A stretch of DNA of 64,000 nucleotides, taken from contig JAPPHA010000032.1 of the NCBI GenBank assembly GCA_028874915.1, forward strand, positions 41,166 through 105,165, in the 5' to 3' direction. Under the pieces are notes generated by a model. That model made no database searches. It was not told the DNA's origin and worked only from the letters and a program-made list of their open reading frames with translations. The stretch comes from Paracoccaceae bacterium (lineage in GTDB: Bacteria; Pseudomonadota; Alphaproteobacteria; Rhodobacterales; Rhodobacteraceae). The position numbers and the translations under genes were made by a program. How positions within the stretch are numbered: the stretch's first letter is position 1; the number at the start of each line of letters is the position of its first letter. Below are positions 46,943 through 56,701 of this stretch, piece after piece.

Positions 46943-47244
46943 ATCACAGCCCGGGTGAATCAACATTCGGTCGGGGAATGCCTTCGTCATCGGTGAATGG
47001 GCGCCCGGGGTGAATGCCACCCTGTTGCTGAAGAGGCATGGCATCGACGACGCCGACGAGGCGACGGACATGCTCGCCTCCGACCCGGAACAAAGTCAGC
47101 GGCGGACCCCGATGGTCTCGGTTCCTTGCATCGACCATGGGGACATGACCATGACCGTACCTCTCGTTCGAACTGCACGGCTCGCCCCTTGTGGAACGGA
47201 ACAGGCGGTCCGGCGTTCCCCGCGATGACTCACAGGGACGAGGG
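46943..47244. other. Intergenic region between convergent MMPL and SDR genes
   Basis: About 300 bases. A short plus-strand frame at 47010-47228 has no recognisable features. No terminator hairpin with a T run was seen. Confidence 0.3.
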
Positions 47245-48147
47245 TCAATCGCCTGGGGCCGGCTTGACCTCGGAACGTTCGGGCCCGGTCTGCAGGAGAG
47301 CAGCAAGACCGGTGCGGTAATCGGGATAGTTCAGTTGGACGCCAAGGTCCGTCTTGATCCTGGCGTTCCGCACGCGCTTGGATTCTGCGTAGAAACTGCG
47401 GGCCATTGGCGACAGCTCGGCTTCGGCGAACGGAACCGCCTCCGGAACGGCCACGCCGAGCAACCGGGCGGCATGGGCGATCACGTCCTCGGGTGGCGCG
47501 GGATCGTCATCACAAACATTGTAGACGGTCCCCGGGGCGGGACGGTCCATGGAGGCCGCCAGCACGGTGGCGATGTCCTCGACATGGATTCGGCTGAATA
47601 CTTGGCCTGGTTTGATCACCCGCCGCGCCGTACCGTCCATGACCTTTCGGAAAGGTCCCCGGCCGGGACCATAGATTCCTGCCAGTCGAAACACATGAAC
47701 CGGGAGTCCCGACCCGAGCCATGCGGCTTCGGCGTCCGCCCGGCGCCGGCCCCGGTCCGTTGCCGGATTCAGGGGCGTGTCTTCATCCACCCAGCCGCCC
47801 TCATGATCGCCGTAGACGCCGGTGGTGGAGAGATAGCCAACCCAGATCAGGCGGGATCGGGCGTTGCAGGCAACAAGTTGATCGCTTTCGCCAGCGAGAA
47901 CCGGATCGCCGTCCGGGCCTGGGGGGATTGAAACCAAGAGATGGGTCGCATCCCGGAACGCCGCCGCCAGCCGCGTTCGTGATTCCAGTCGCGGCCATGA
48001 CAGGACCTCGATTCCGGTCTTCCGGAGAGCCTTGGCCTTCGTGGCCGACCGCGTGGTGCCGATGACCCGCCAACCCTCGGGGCGGAGCCGCCGCGTGAGC
48101 GCCTGCGCCGTATAGCCATGTCCGAAGCTAAGGAGTGTTCGCGCCAT
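47245..48147 (-). CDS. NAD(P)-binding epimerase-like protein (extended SDR, YeeZ type)
   Basis: 300 residues. The N-terminal dinucleotide site is [13 protein letters not shown], a G-x-G-x-x-A variant. [23 protein letters not shown] carries the [10 protein letters not shown] strand typical of YeeZ-like proteins, and [14 protein letters not shown] follows. The ATG at 48147 lies 20 bp inside the end of queG, so translation is coupled. The enzyme reaction of this family is unknown. Confidence 0.85.
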   Translation of the reverse strand: MARTLLSFGHGYTAQALTRRLRPEGWRVIGTTRSATKAKALRKTGIEVLSWPRLESRTRLAAAFRDATHLLVSIPPGPDGDPVLAGESDQLVACNARSRLIWVGYLSTTGVYGDHEGGWVDEDTPLNPATDRGRRRADAEAAWLGSGLPVHVFRLAGIYGPGRGPFRKVMDGTARRVIKPGQVFSRIHVEDIATVLAASMDRPAPGTVYNVCDDDPAPPEDVIAHAARLLGVAVPEAVPFAEAELSPMARSFYAESKRVRNARIKTDLGVQLNYPDYRTGLAALLQTGPERSEVKPAPGD

Positions 48148-49237
48148 TGGCGTCGCGTTCGGTGGCGGAATTCCTGGCTCTCGTAGCGGTCCGAAGCCGG
48201 TCGAGCGCCCAGCGGGCGGCATCCCGGACTGCGCCATCGCCATCTCCGAGGCGAGCTGCCGCCGAGGGCGCGAGATCGATCCGGCCGGAATTCCCGATCG
48301 CATAGAGAACGTTGCGGACCAGGCGGTCCCGACCGATCCGTCGCACCGGCGACTTCCGGAACAAGGCCCGGAATCCGGTGTCATCGAGGGAAGCGAGATC
48401 GGACAGCCGGAGCTGCCTGAGGTCTTTCCGGGCCTGATATCCGGCCTGGCGGGCACGGACCGCAAACTTGTTCCACGGGCAGACCGCGAGGCAATCGTCG
48501 CAGCCAAAAATTCGGTTGCCGAGATCTGGACGCAACGCCGTGTCAACCGGTCCCCGGTGTTCGATGGTCAGATAGGAGATGCACCGCCGCGCATCGAGCT
48601 GGTAGGGTGCCGGGAAGGCGTCTGTTGGACAGATGTCCAGGCAGGCCCGGCAACGGCCACAATGGCCATCTTTCGGCGTCGGTTGGTCCGGTTCCAGTTC
48701 AGCGGTGGTGAAGAGGGCGCCCAGAAAGAACCAGTTTCCGAGTTGTCGCGAGAGCAGATTCGTGTGTTTGCCCTGCCAGCCCAGACCCGCGGCTGCGGCC
48801 AGCGGTTTCTCCATCACCGGCGCCGTGTCGACGAAGACCTTGATCTCGGCGCCCGGAACACGGTTGATCAGCCAGCGGCCGAGCCGTTTCAACCGTTTCT
48901 TGATCAGCCCATGGTAATCCTCGTTGAGCGCATAGACCGAAATTGCCGCCCGATCGGGCCGCTTCAGGACGGCCAGGGGATCGTGTTCGGGCGTATAGGC
49001 GTCCGCGAGCATGATCACGGACCGGGCCGCCGGCCAGAGCACCGACGGGTTCCCTCGCCATTCGGCCCGCCTCTCCATCCAGCTCATCTGCCCGTGATAG
49101 CCGGCCGCAAGATAACCGGCGAGATGCCGTCCGGCTTCCGGGATGGCGTCGGGTCGGCAGATTCCGGATGCGGCAAACCCTTCGGCCTTTGCCCGGGCCT
49201 TCAGAGCATCCGTGAGCGACGGCTCGTCTGCAGACAT
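48128..49237 (-). CDS. queG: Epoxyqueuosine reductase
   Basis: Cobalamin-dependent iron-sulfur enzyme that performs the last step of queuosine synthesis in tRNA. 369 residues. The catalytic Asp138 is in [10 protein letters not shown]. One cluster is bound by Cys193, Cys196, Cys199 and Cys203 ([12 protein letters not shown]) and the other by Cys246, Cys249 and Cys253 (CDDCLAVCP), with Cys219 nearby. A HEAT-like C-terminus ([10 protein letters not shown]...) is present. It starts one base into the stop of the GST gene (TGATG) and overlaps the next gene by 20 bp. Confidence 0.96.
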   Translation of the reverse strand: MSADEPSLTDALKARAKAEGFAASGICRPDAIPEAGRHLAGYLAAGYHGQMSWMERRAEWRGNPSVLWPAARSVIMLADAYTPEHDPLAVLKRPDRAAISVYALNEDYHGLIKKRLKRLGRWLINRVPGAEIKVFVDTAPVMEKPLAAAAGLGWQGKHTNLLSRQLGNWFFLGALFTTAELEPDQPTPKDGHCGRCRACLDICPTDAFPAPYQLDARRCISYLTIEHRGPVDTALRPDLGNRIFGCDDCLAVCPWNKFAVRARQAGYQARKDLRQLRLSDLASLDDTGFRALFRKSPVRRIGRDRLVRNVLYAIGNSGRIDLAPSAAARLGDGDGAVRDAARWALDRLRTATRARNSATERDANGANTP

Positions 49238-49911
49238 CAGAAGTCCAGATCGGCGTAATGCGGCGGAGGCGGAAATCCGGGCAGATGATCACTGAGAAGC
49301 GGCCGAAAGGACGGGCGCGACTTGATCGCCGAATACCAGATCCGAAGCGATTCGCTGCGATCCCAGTCGACGTCGGACACATAGTCCAGGCAGGACAACT
49401 GGGCCGCAGCCGCGACATCCGCAAGCGAAATCGCATTCCCGGCGAGCCAGCGCCGCCGATCCAGGAGACCTGCCATGTAGTCGATGTGAAAGCGGCAATT
49501 CCGGATGCCGAGCATCACCTTGTCACTCTCCGGTGCCCGGCCGCCAGCGACTTTCTTCAACAGCCGTTCGCCCAGGAGATTGACGGTCACCTCGCGGTAG
49601 AACTTGTCGTCGAACCACCCGACCAGTCGCCGCGCCTCGGCCCGGTCGAGCGGGCCCTCCGGAAGGAGCGGCGGATCCGGCCAGAGTTCTTCAAGGTATT
49701 CGCAAATTGCCGTCGACTCCGCCAGGACTCGGCCCTCGATCTTCAACACCGGAACCTTGCCGGCTGGATTCAGCATCAGGAATTCGGCCGACGGCTCCCA
49801 GTAGCGTTCGACGACTTCTTCGAATTTCTGACGCTTTTCGGCCAGCGCCAGCCGCACCTTGCGGCAAAACGGCGACAGGGGAAAATGATGGAGTCGGGCA
49901 AGCTGCGACAT
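49237..49911 (-). CDS. Glutathione S-transferase family protein
   Basis: 224 residues. Thioredoxin-like N-terminal domain with [14 protein letters not shown] near 13-26 (Ser/Cys at the glutathione site), NPAGKVPVL, the cis-Pro loop, and [12 protein letters not shown]. The helical C-terminal domain holds the N-capping motif [11 protein letters not shown]. The ATG at 49911 is the conserved start; the longer upstream frame is not. First gene of the GST-queG-SDR operon, an order seen often in alphaproteobacteria. Substrate unknown. Confidence 0.92.
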   Translation of the reverse strand: MSQLARLHHFPLSPFCRKVRLALAEKRQKFEEVVERYWEPSAEFLMLNPAGKVPVLKIEGRVLAESTAICEYLEELWPDPPLLPEGPLDRAEARRLVGWFDDKFYREVTVNLLGERLLKKVAGGRAPESDKVMLGIRNCRFHIDYMAGLLDRRRWLAGNAISLADVAAAAQLSCLDYVSDVDWDRSESLRIWYSAIKSRPSFRPLLSDHLPGFPPPPHYADLDF

Positions 49912-50459
49912 TGGACTCCCGTACCATGTGGAACCGGCGGCTGTTTGCCTTGCCGGTAAAGAAGATTCAACCGACCCCTGCGCGACGATGGCCGGGAGAG
50001 ATCGCGTTGACAACAACCGGCGCCGGTGACGTGGGCGCCGGATCCGTGGATCCGCATCGAATCTCGCCAATACCCACCGGTCGCCGGGTTTCGGGCCGGC
50101 GTGATTCAGCCCAAAGCGACACCGTTGGCAATTGCCCGGTCTCGTGAGGCCTGACCGCATCGCGGGGTCGTCCCCCGGTGATGGGTTCCATCACATTCCG
50201 AGTTTCATGATTTCGTCGCGAGACCGGCGAACTCCGGCATTGTCGGTCAAGCATTCGTATTCAGGTTCCGTTTACAGCATCAGAGACAGAGACACTGTCT
50301 CAGTGCTTTTGAAATCGCCATGCTTGTGACAGAGTATTCGTCACCACTCCGTTTGACCCCAAGATATGGCGCAATATTCCTGTTCTTTTGTCCCGGCTTG
50401 CGCGCCGGGGTGATGGTTCTAGGGTCTGAACCTGACCGGCGAATCACCAGGGGCTCGGG
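49912..50459. promoter_or_regulatory. Divergent region between GST operon and uppP, with inverted repeats
   Basis: About 550 bases without a gene. Near uppP it contains GAGACAG-AGACA-CTGTCTC (50283-50301), overlapped by CACTG-TCT-CAGTG (50293-50305), then GTGAC-N9-GTCAC (50326-50344) and CCCGGC-TTGCGC-GCCGGG (50392-50409). These could be operators or a structured 5' leader of uppP. A TTGACC at 50353 has no good partner -10 box. Confidence 0.4.
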
Positions 50460-51263
50460 ATGTCTGTTCTTCATTTGCTCATGCTGGCCCTGGTGCAGGG
50501 ACTGACAGAGTTCCTTCCGGTATCCTCTTCAGGTCACCTGATCCTGTTCCCGGCCGCGTCCGGGCTTCAGGACCAGGGGCAGTTCATCGATGTCGCCGTC
50601 CATCTGGGAACCCTCGGCGCCGTGATCATCCATTTGCGCAGTGATGTGCAGCGGGCGTTTCGCGGCATCGGACATCTCGTGTCCGGTCGGCGCGCATCTG
50701 CGGAGGCCCGGCTGGTCCTGGCGCTCGCAGCGGCGACAGTTCCGGTCGTCGTTGCCGGACTCTTTCTGGCGGCAACGGGCCTCTCCGACCGGATGCGGTC
50801 AATCGAGGTGGTGGCCTGGACCACGATCGTCTTCGCCGGGGTTCTTTACTGGTGTGACCGAACGGGACGGCAGGCGAAGTCCGCGGACAGCTGGAGCCCG
50901 CGGGACGCCTGGATTCTGGGCCTCTGGCAGGTGCTCGCCCTTGTTCCGGGCACGTCGCGTTCGGGGATCACCATGTCTGGCGCCCGCCGACTCGGTTACG
51001 GCCGTGAAGACAGTGCCCGGATCGCCTTCCTGATGTCGATTCCGGTGATCATGGCCTCGGCCGTCCTGCTCGGTTCCGGAACGGTCGGCACCGTTGACGC
51101 AGCAGCGATGCGCGATGGCGCCATCGCTGCCGGACTGGCATTCCTGGCCGCGCTCACCGCCCTCGCCGTCCTGACGCGACTGCTCCGACGGATCAGCTTC
51201 ACGCCCTTTGTTCTCTACCGCATCGGCCTCGGAACGATCCTCTTGTGGATCGTCTACGGCTGA
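50460..51263 (+). CDS. uppP: Undecaprenyl-diphosphate phosphatase
   Basis: Recycles the undecaprenyl carrier for peptidoglycan and other envelope polymers; overproduction gives bacitracin resistance. 267 residues, about eight membrane segments. The catalytic motifs are QGLTEFLPVSSSGH (residues 13-26, with Glu17) and LVPGTSRSGITMSGA near 160-175. AGGGG lies just before the ATG. It is convergent with the NDUFA9-like gene, a neighbour often seen in related bacteria. Confidence 0.96.
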   Translation: MSVLHLLMLALVQGLTEFLPVSSSGHLILFPAASGLQDQGQFIDVAVHLGTLGAVIIHLRSDVQRAFRGIGHLVSGRRASAEARLVLALAAATVPVVVAGLFLAATGLSDRMRSIEVVAWTTIVFAGVLYWCDRTGRQAKSADSWSPRDAWILGLWQVLALVPGTSRSGITMSGARRLGYGREDSARIAFLMSIPVIMASAVLLGSGTVGTVDAAAMRDGAIAAGLAFLAALTALAVLTRLLRRISFTPFVLYRIGLGTILLWIVYG

Positions 51264-51359
51264 CATCGGCACCGGCGGCAATGCCACGGCGGTGCCAATC
51301 GGGATCATGGAACCAGAATCGCCGGAGACATTCACAGGCGGCTGCCTGCCGCCCCGGCA

Positions 51360-52409
51360 TCAGCGTTCGGCGTCCAGGTTCTTCGCCGACTCGGTCAGCA
51401 GGGTGAATTGGCCATGCGGCCGGTGGCAGTAGAGGTATTCATCAAGAACCGAATCCATCGCTGTCGGCGTGATTCCCAGATGCTCGAGGGTCAGCGCCCC
51501 GTCCCGAACTACACTGTCGCGGCGAAGCTGGCGCACCTGATCTTCGGTCAGGATGTGATTGACAAAGAGGCCGCCCGACAGGAGTTGGGCGATGTCCAGC
51601 ATTCGGGCTCCGAACCCGGCAACGGCAAAGGGAAGACTGACCCGCAACCGTCGTCGCCGGATCGCCTGCAGCATACGGCCCATCAAAACGCTGAAGCTCT
51701 CCACTTCCGGACCGCCGAGTTCGTAGACCCGGGCCGGTTGCGGTTCGCCGTCCCCGGTCTCGGCCGGGCCAGGTTTCGACACATGGCCGCGACGCCCGCA
51801 GATCACCGCCTCAACCGCGGCCGCGACATCATCGACATAGACGGGCTGGAAACGCGTCCGACGACCCACCAGCGGGAGCACCGGTGAGAATCGGGCCATT
51901 CGGGCGAATCGGTTGAAGAACTGGTCCTCGGGTCCGAAGATGATCGACGGCCGAAGGATAACGGCATCCGGGAACGCCGCCAGGACCCGGCGTTCGCCCT
52001 CCGCCTTCGTCCGCCCGTAGAGGCTCGGCGAGTCGGGATCCGATCCAAGAGCGGACAGATGCACCAGGGTCCGGACGCCTTCCATGGCCGCGGCGTCGGC
52101 AACCCGGCCGGCGGCGTCCGCATGGATGGCGTCAAATCGCTGGCGACCGGATTCAACGAGAATTCCGACGCAGTTGACCACCGCGTCGGCGCCCTGGATG
52201 ACCTGGCGAGTTGAGGCATCGTCCCGAATGTTGGCGAGGATCGGTTCGACCTGGCCGACGACACCGTAGGGCCTGACGAAATGGGCCTCGTTGGGTCGCC
52301 TGCAGGCGACACGGACCCGCCAACCGGCCCGCGCCATCCGCTGGGCCACGTAGCGTCCGACGAAGCCGGACCCACCGAAAAGGGTGACGATTCCGGTCGC
52401 CGTCGCCAT
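51360..52409 (-). CDS. Complex I NDUFA9-like NAD(P)-binding protein (atypical SDR)
   Basis: 349 residues. The nucleotide-binding GGSGFVGRYVAQRMARAG is at residues 12-29, NCVGIL near 82 and SALGSDPDSPSLYGRTKAEGE near 117-137, with the YGRTK lysine motif. It resembles the NDUFA9 accessory subunit family, whose bacterial members may take part in ubiquinone or complex I functions. The ATG at 52409 has AAGGGGG upstream. No complex I subunit gene is in the window. Confidence 0.88.
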   Translation of the reverse strand: MATATGIVTLFGGSGFVGRYVAQRMARAGWRVRVACRRPNEAHFVRPYGVVGQVEPILANIRDDASTRQVIQGADAVVNCVGILVESGRQRFDAIHADAAGRVADAAAMEGVRTLVHLSALGSDPDSPSLYGRTKAEGERRVLAAFPDAVILRPSIIFGPEDQFFNRFARMARFSPVLPLVGRRTRFQPVYVDDVAAAVEAVICGRRGHVSKPGPAETGDGEPQPARVYELGGPEVESFSVLMGRMLQAIRRRRLRVSLPFAVAGFGARMLDIAQLLSGGLFVNHILTEDQVRQLRRDSVVRDGALTLEHLGITPTAMDSVLDEYLYCHRPHGQFTLLTESAKNLDAER

Positions 52410-52902
52410 GATTGCCCCCTTCTGCCGCGACGACTGCCGAATACAGCGGCCGACCGTTGTGTTCAAGAAGGCGGCCGGGCCCCGCGGCACACAACACAAA
52501 GGGCCGCCGGTCTCGCCGGTCGCCACGATTGCCAGGATTTCCTGGCGTCCAGCCCAACCATCCATCGCACGGCCGAATTCCCGACGTTCATGGACCGAAG
52601 AGGGTACAGGCGTTCATGATCGGTTCCCGAACAGCGGCTTTCATCCGAATGGCCGTGCAGCCGACGGCAGCAACAAGCATCACAGTCGAGTCTGGGGCCG
52701 TCGAGTGGAACGTTTCGCTTAGGGCCAAATGCAGAGCCTGCACAGAACAGTTCGACTTTGGTGCTGGCTGAGGGCTCGGCTCGATGGACACGCCATGGAC
52801 CTGGGTCTATGTCCGTGCCGACAGTGGGCCGTTCGCTGGCCCCGACCCGCTTGCAGGCGGTGCTGTTCCGCCTACCCACGGCCCAGGAGACAGGATTGCG
52901 TC
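52410..52902. other. Divergent intergenic region
   Basis: About 490 bases between the NDUFA9-like and LysE genes. Open frames cross it without features. No clear promoter or repeat was identified. Confidence 0.3.
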
Positions 52903-53517
52903 ATGACGTGGGAACAGCTCGTCGCCTTCAACATCGCCCTGCTTGTTGCCATCGCGAGCCCGGGACCCGCCCTGTTGATGGCGACGCACACCTCCGCAAG
53001 CAAGGGACGTAGCGCTGGAATCGCGGCCGGATTTGGTCTCGGTCTGATGGCTTCCACTTGGACGTTAACGGCACTCCTTGGTCTTGCCGTGGTATTCGAA
53101 CTGTTTCCGATGGTGTACACCGCCGCGAAAATCCTGGGGGGCGCCTATCTTGTGTACCTTGCGTACAAGATGTGGAGAAACGCGTCCTCGCCGGTCGATT
53201 CGCGAATTCCCCCAGCCAAACATGCATTCAGACAGGGTTTCTTCGTCAACCTCCTCAATCCAAAGTCCGTGCTCTTTGCGGCAGCGGTTCTGATTACTGT
53301 GTTCCCCGCGGGCCTATCTGTCATTGAGAGTTTCGTGATTGTGTTCAATCACTTTCTAGTCGAGGTGGCTTTCTATACGATCCTGGCCTTCTCCATGAGC
53401 ACTCAAGCGATTTCGAGGCGCTATATGCAAGCCAAGATCTATATCGATCGCGGCGCAGCCGTAATCTTTGGTGCGCTAGGCGTTCGACTGGCTTTAAGTC
53501 GAGGGGAAGCCCTATAG
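52903..53517 (+). CDS. LysE/RhtB-family amino acid exporter
   Basis: 204-residue inner-membrane protein with about six hydrophobic segments. The family signature is ASPGPALLMATHTSASKG at about 18-35, then GAYLVYLAYKMWRN and FRQGFFVNLLNPKSVLF. It probably exports an amino acid or homoserine-lactone-like compound. It has noticeably more A/T-ending codons than its neighbours and sits by tRNA-Leu, which suggests recent arrival. AGGA is eight bases before the ATG. Confidence 0.92.
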   Translation: MTWEQLVAFNIALLVAIASPGPALLMATHTSASKGRSAGIAAGFGLGLMASTWTLTALLGLAVVFELFPMVYTAAKILGGAYLVYLAYKMWRNASSPVDSRIPPAKHAFRQGFFVNLLNPKSVLFAAAVLITVFPAGLSVIESFVIVFNHFLVEVAFYTILAFSMSTQAISRRYMQAKIYIDRGAAVIFGALGVRLALSRGEAL

Positions 53518-53848
53518 CCGGAAAGCGTTGTGCCCCTGACAACGTCCACGCCCGATGAAGCTTGATCGCGCTACCGACGGAACCAAGATAATTTCTCCTG
53601 GAGGATCTTCGTCGGTGTCAAGCTTGTTCGTAAGCGTTCTTCTTGCCTCGCATCGCTCTCTCCTTCGTTCAACATGCGCCGCAAGGCCGGTGTCGATACG
53701 AATTGGGATCATTTGCGTCAAACCGCCAGGGACCCGTTCACCCGTCCAGTGTCACCTTGATGGATGATGCGGACCGGCTGTCGCGGGTGTGATCTTGAGT
53801 TCGAGCGTTCGTTGACAGCCCCCCGCCACGGGTTTAATGGCCACGCAG
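53518..53848. other. Intergenic region between LysE gene and tRNA-Leu
   Basis: About 330 bases. A minus-strand frame of about 70 codons here has no recognisable family. The right end carries the tRNA-Leu promoter listed separately. Confidence 0.35.
53812..53838 (+). promoter_or_regulatory. Promoter of tRNA-Leu
   Basis: A perfect -35 TTGACA (53812-53817) and TTTAAT (53833-53838, five of six consensus) are 15 bp apart; shifting by one to TTAATG gives 16 bp. The -10 box ends ten bases before the tRNA. This is the best sigma70-type promoter visible in the window. Confidence 0.6.
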
Positions 53849-53935
53849 GCCCAGGTGGCGGAATTGGTAGACGCGCTAGCTTCAGGTGCTAGTGCCCGTA
53901 TGGGCGTGGAAGTTCGAGTCTTCTCCTGGGCACCA
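53849..53935 (+). tRNA. tRNA-Leu (anticodon CAG), CCA encoded
   Basis: Class II tRNA of 87 nt. The acceptor stem GCCCAGG pairs with CCTGGGC, followed by A and encoded CCA. The anticodon arm is CTAGC-TTCAGGT-GCTAG, giving anticodon CAG for the CTG codon. The long variable arm is TGCCCGTATGGGCGT, and the T loop is TTCGAGT. Confidence 0.97.
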
Positions 53936-54018
53936 ATTCCTTCGGGGCATGCGGGCCGGGTCGCGGCAGAACCGGCCCCGCCCAATCCGGGCTCCGCAGG
54001 TCGCCGTCGGGAAGAACC

Positions 54019-54630
54019 ATGGCCAACCACCTGCACAGCGATGATCTTCCAGCCGGACTCGACCTCGGGCCGGTGGTCGCCATCGATACCGAGACCATGG
54101 GCCTCCGACTGGGACGGGACCGGCTCTGTGTCGTTCAATTCTCGGCCGGAGACGGGGACGCCCATGTCGTTCGCATCCCGTCGGGCCAGAGGGCGGCACC
54201 CCGTCTTGAGGCCCTTCTTGCCAATCGCGAAGTCCTGAAGCTTTTTCACTTCGGACGGTTCGACATTGCCGTGCTGCAGAACCGGTTTGGCGTCGACATC
54301 GCCCCGGTCTACTGTACGAAGATCGCCTCGAAGTTGGCGCGGACCTACACGCAACGACACGGCCTCCGTGATCTCGTGAAAGAGATTGTCGGCATCGAAT
54401 TGTCCAAGGAGCAGCAGAGTTCTGACTGGGGCCGAGATGTCCTGACCGCGGAACAGCTCGACTATGCCGCCGCCGACGTTCTCCATCTCCACAACCTGCG
54501 CGCCGCCCTTGACGAAATCCTTGAACGGGAAGGACGTACCCAACTGGCAGAAGCCTGTTTCCGATTCCTGCCGGAACTGGTCCGCCTTGACGCCGCCGGA
54601 TGGCATGATTTGGACATCTTTGCTCACTGA
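54019..54630 (+). CDS. rnd: Ribonuclease D-type 3'-5' exonuclease (short form)
   Basis: 203 residues consisting only of the DEDDy exonuclease domain. Asp23 and Glu25 are in AIDTETMGL, the second Asp in FHFGRFDIAVL, and the Tyr/Asp pair in LDYAAADVLHL. E. coli RNase D (375 residues) also has two HRDC domains; these are absent, as is common in alphaproteobacterial versions. It probably acts in tRNA 3' maturation or RNA decay, and it follows tRNA-Leu directly. Confidence 0.9.
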   Translation: MANHLHSDDLPAGLDLGPVVAIDTETMGLRLGRDRLCVVQFSAGDGDAHVVRIPSGQRAAPRLEALLANREVLKLFHFGRFDIAVLQNRFGVDIAPVYCTKIASKLARTYTQRHGLRDLVKEIVGIELSKEQQSSDWGRDVLTAEQLDYAAADVLHLHNLRAALDEILEREGRTQLAEACFRFLPELVRLDAAGWHDLDIFAH

Positions 54631-54747
54631 CTCCATCGGCCTGGTCCGGCCACGGGCTCGGCCGGACCAGGACCGACACACGATGGCGGCTGGGTCGACC
54701 AGGATCCGGCGGGCGCGGCCTGCGCGTCCCGTTTGGTCGATGGCGGC

Positions 54748-55380
54748 ATGAACGGTTATTCCCGATTCATCCGTTTCACGCGGGTCCTGCTGCTGATTGC
54801 CGGCTGCGGCCTTCTCGGGAGTCTCCTCATCTTCAGCCGGGTCGATCCGATCCGTTCCGTGCCCGTCATCGATTCTGTCGACGTCGCGGGACTGGCGACC
54901 GGCCAGCAGATGGTCAATCCGCAATTCTCGGGCGTCACGGAACGGGGCGATGCCTACTCCATGTTCGCGCAGTCGGCGCAACTGAGTGGATCCGGACCGG
55001 ATTCACTCGTGCTTGAATCTCCCCAGATCGAGATCGAATTCACCGATCGCAGGATCCTTGTCGCCCTGTCTCGTCAGGCTTCACTGAATCTGAAGGAGCA
55101 GAATGTGGTGCTTGAAGGCGGCGTACATATCTCGACATCCGATGGGTTCCACGCGACGACCCAGAAGATTCTGGTGGACTTCCGGAAGGGCCGTGCATTA
55201 AGTCCGTTGAAGGTTCGCGCGTCAGGGCCTTTCGGGACGATCGAGGCTGGCAGCATGGAAATCTTCATGTCCATTGAGGATCCATCAAAGCGGCAAGTTG
55301 ACCCTGACGCGGCAGACAGCATCCTGATGTTCGGCAATGGCGTAAGGGTCGTGTTCTCCCCGGAGCCGCGGAAAGTCTGA
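54748..55380 (+). CDS. lptC: LPS export ABC transporter periplasmic protein LptC
   Basis: Bitopic protein of 210 residues that links the LptB2FG pump to the LptA bridge. One N-terminal helix (FTRVLLLIAGCGLLGSLLIF) is followed by a periplasmic beta-jellyroll (NPQFSGVTERGDAYSMFA...). The identification relies on this layout and on the following lptA and lptB genes. The ATG at 54748 is preferred over the TTG at 54733. Confidence 0.9.
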   Translation: MNGYSRFIRFTRVLLLIAGCGLLGSLLIFSRVDPIRSVPVIDSVDVAGLATGQQMVNPQFSGVTERGDAYSMFAQSAQLSGSGPDSLVLESPQIEIEFTDRRILVALSRQASLNLKEQNVVLEGGVHISTSDGFHATTQKILVDFRKGRALSPLKVRASGPFGTIEAGSMEIFMSIEDPSKRQVDPDAADSILMFGNGVRVVFSPEPRKV

Positions 55381-55386
55381 ACGTCC

Positions 55387-55944
55387 ATGATCCGCCCGAC
55401 ACGCCTTGTCCTCGCCGCAGGGGCATTCTTCGGGATTGCCTTCGTCTCCATCTCTGTCGACATCCCCGGCCCGGCGACGGCGCAGTCGCTGCCCGTGGAT
55501 GGTTCCGAGCCTTCCGCCTCTGCGGAACCGTCCCTGTCCACGACGCCGGTCGACCGGGAGCCGCCGATCGAGACTACGGCTGACGAGGTTTCCATCATCG
55601 GGCGGGCGAACACCATACAGTTGCGGGGCAATGCTACAGTTTCCCAAGGCAATCTCGTTCTGAAGTCCGAATCGATCGACGCCGTCTACGATCCCGAGTC
55701 CCGGACAATCCTGTTGATCACCGCCAGCGGCACCGTCAGTTTCACGAACGGCCAGGAGTCGGCGACCGCCCTGTCCGGAACCTACCGTGTGCCCGATGCG
55801 ATCCTTGTTCTGGAGGGAGACGCGACTCTCCTCCAGGGGCTGAACAGGATCAGTGCCGACCGGATCGTCATCAACGTCGAAACCGGAGATGCCACGTTCG
55901 AAGGCCAGGTGTCCTCGGTGCTCATCCCGACATCCGGTGAATGA
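55387..55944 (+). CDS. lptA: LPS transport periplasmic protein LptA (OstA-like)
   Basis: 185 residues with a signal peptide (to about PATAQS) and an OstA domain: ADEVSIIGRANTIQLRGNATVSQGN (core IQLRGNATVSQGN), LKSESIDAVYD, and ATLLQGLNRISADRIVINVETGDA. It forms the periplasmic bridge carrying lipopolysaccharide to the outer membrane. It lies 6 bp after lptC and overlaps lptB by 8 bp. A Ser/Pro/Glu-rich linker of about 30 residues follows the signal. Confidence 0.93.
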   Translation: MIRPTRLVLAAGAFFGIAFVSISVDIPGPATAQSLPVDGSEPSASAEPSLSTTPVDREPPIETTADEVSIIGRANTIQLRGNATVSQGNLVLKSESIDAVYDPESRTILLITASGTVSFTNGQESATALSGTYRVPDAILVLEGDATLLQGLNRISADRIVINVETGDATFEGQVSSVLIPTSGE

Positions 55945-56701
55945 CTCCCGGGACGGCCATCGGGGATCCCCCCATCCGGACGGCCTGAGCGTTGACGCCA
56001 TTGGCAAGTCGGTCCGCCGCAGACCCATTCTCAGAAATGTCAGCATGCAACTCGGGCGCGGCGAAGTGGTCGCACTTCTCGGGCCGAACGGCGCCGGGAA
56101 GACCACATGTTTTCACGCCATTGCCGGACTGATTCCCGCGGACGAGGGCCGCGTTCACATTGACGGAACCGACGTTTCCGAACTGCCGATGTACCGGCGT
56201 GCCCGACTCGGTCTCGGTTACCTTCCTCAGGAGGCCAGCATCTTCAGGGGGTTGACGGCCGAGGCCAACATTCGTGCCATCGTCGAATTCTGGGAGTCCG
56301 ACCGCGACCGCCGGAACGCTCGCGTCGAGGACCTGCTTCGGGATTTCTCAATCGGCCATGTCCGGCATACGCCGGCCATCGCCCTGTCAGGCGGCGAACG
56401 TCGGCGGGTGGAGATTGCGCGCAGCCTCGCCAGTGGTCCGCGGTACATTCTCCTTGACGAACCCTTTGCCGGCGTCGATCCGATCGCTGTCGCGGATATC
56501 CGAAATCTCATTTTCGCCCTTCGCGACCGGAATATCGGCGTTCTGATCACCGACCACAACGTCCGGGAGACGTTGGAGATCGTTGACCGGGCCTACATCA
56601 TCCGTTCCGGTGAGGTCATGATGTCGGGAACGCCGGCCGAAGTCGCCGCCAACGATGACGTCCGAAGAGTATATCTCGGAGAGGATTTCGAGATCCGTTG
56701 A
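55937..56701 (+). CDS. lptB: LPS export ABC transporter ATP-binding protein LptB
   Basis: 254 residues starting at GTG 55937, inside the end of lptA. Walker A is GPNGAGKTT, the signature LSGGERRRVEIARSL, Walker B YILLDEPFAGVDP and the H-loop ITDHNVRETL, all in the form specific to LptB. It energises LPS extraction with LptF and LptG, which are not in the window. Confidence 0.95.
   Translation: MNDSRDGHRGSPHPDGLSVDAIGKSVRRRPILRNVSMQLGRGEVVALLGPNGAGKTTCFHAIAGLIPADEGRVHIDGTDVSELPMYRRARLGLGYLPQEASIFRGLTAEANIRAIVEFWESDRDRRNARVEDLLRDFSIGHVRHTPAIALSGGERRRVEIARSLASGPRYILLDEPFAGVDPIAVADIRNLIFALRDRNIGVLITDHNVRETLEIVDRAYIIRSGEVMMSGTPAEVAANDDVRRVYLGEDFEIR

Noticed and set aside
47010..47228. A 72-codon plus-strand frame after the MMPL gene.
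   Set aside because: It has no ribosome site of note and no recognisable similarity, and the sequence ends in Arg-rich low-quality translation.
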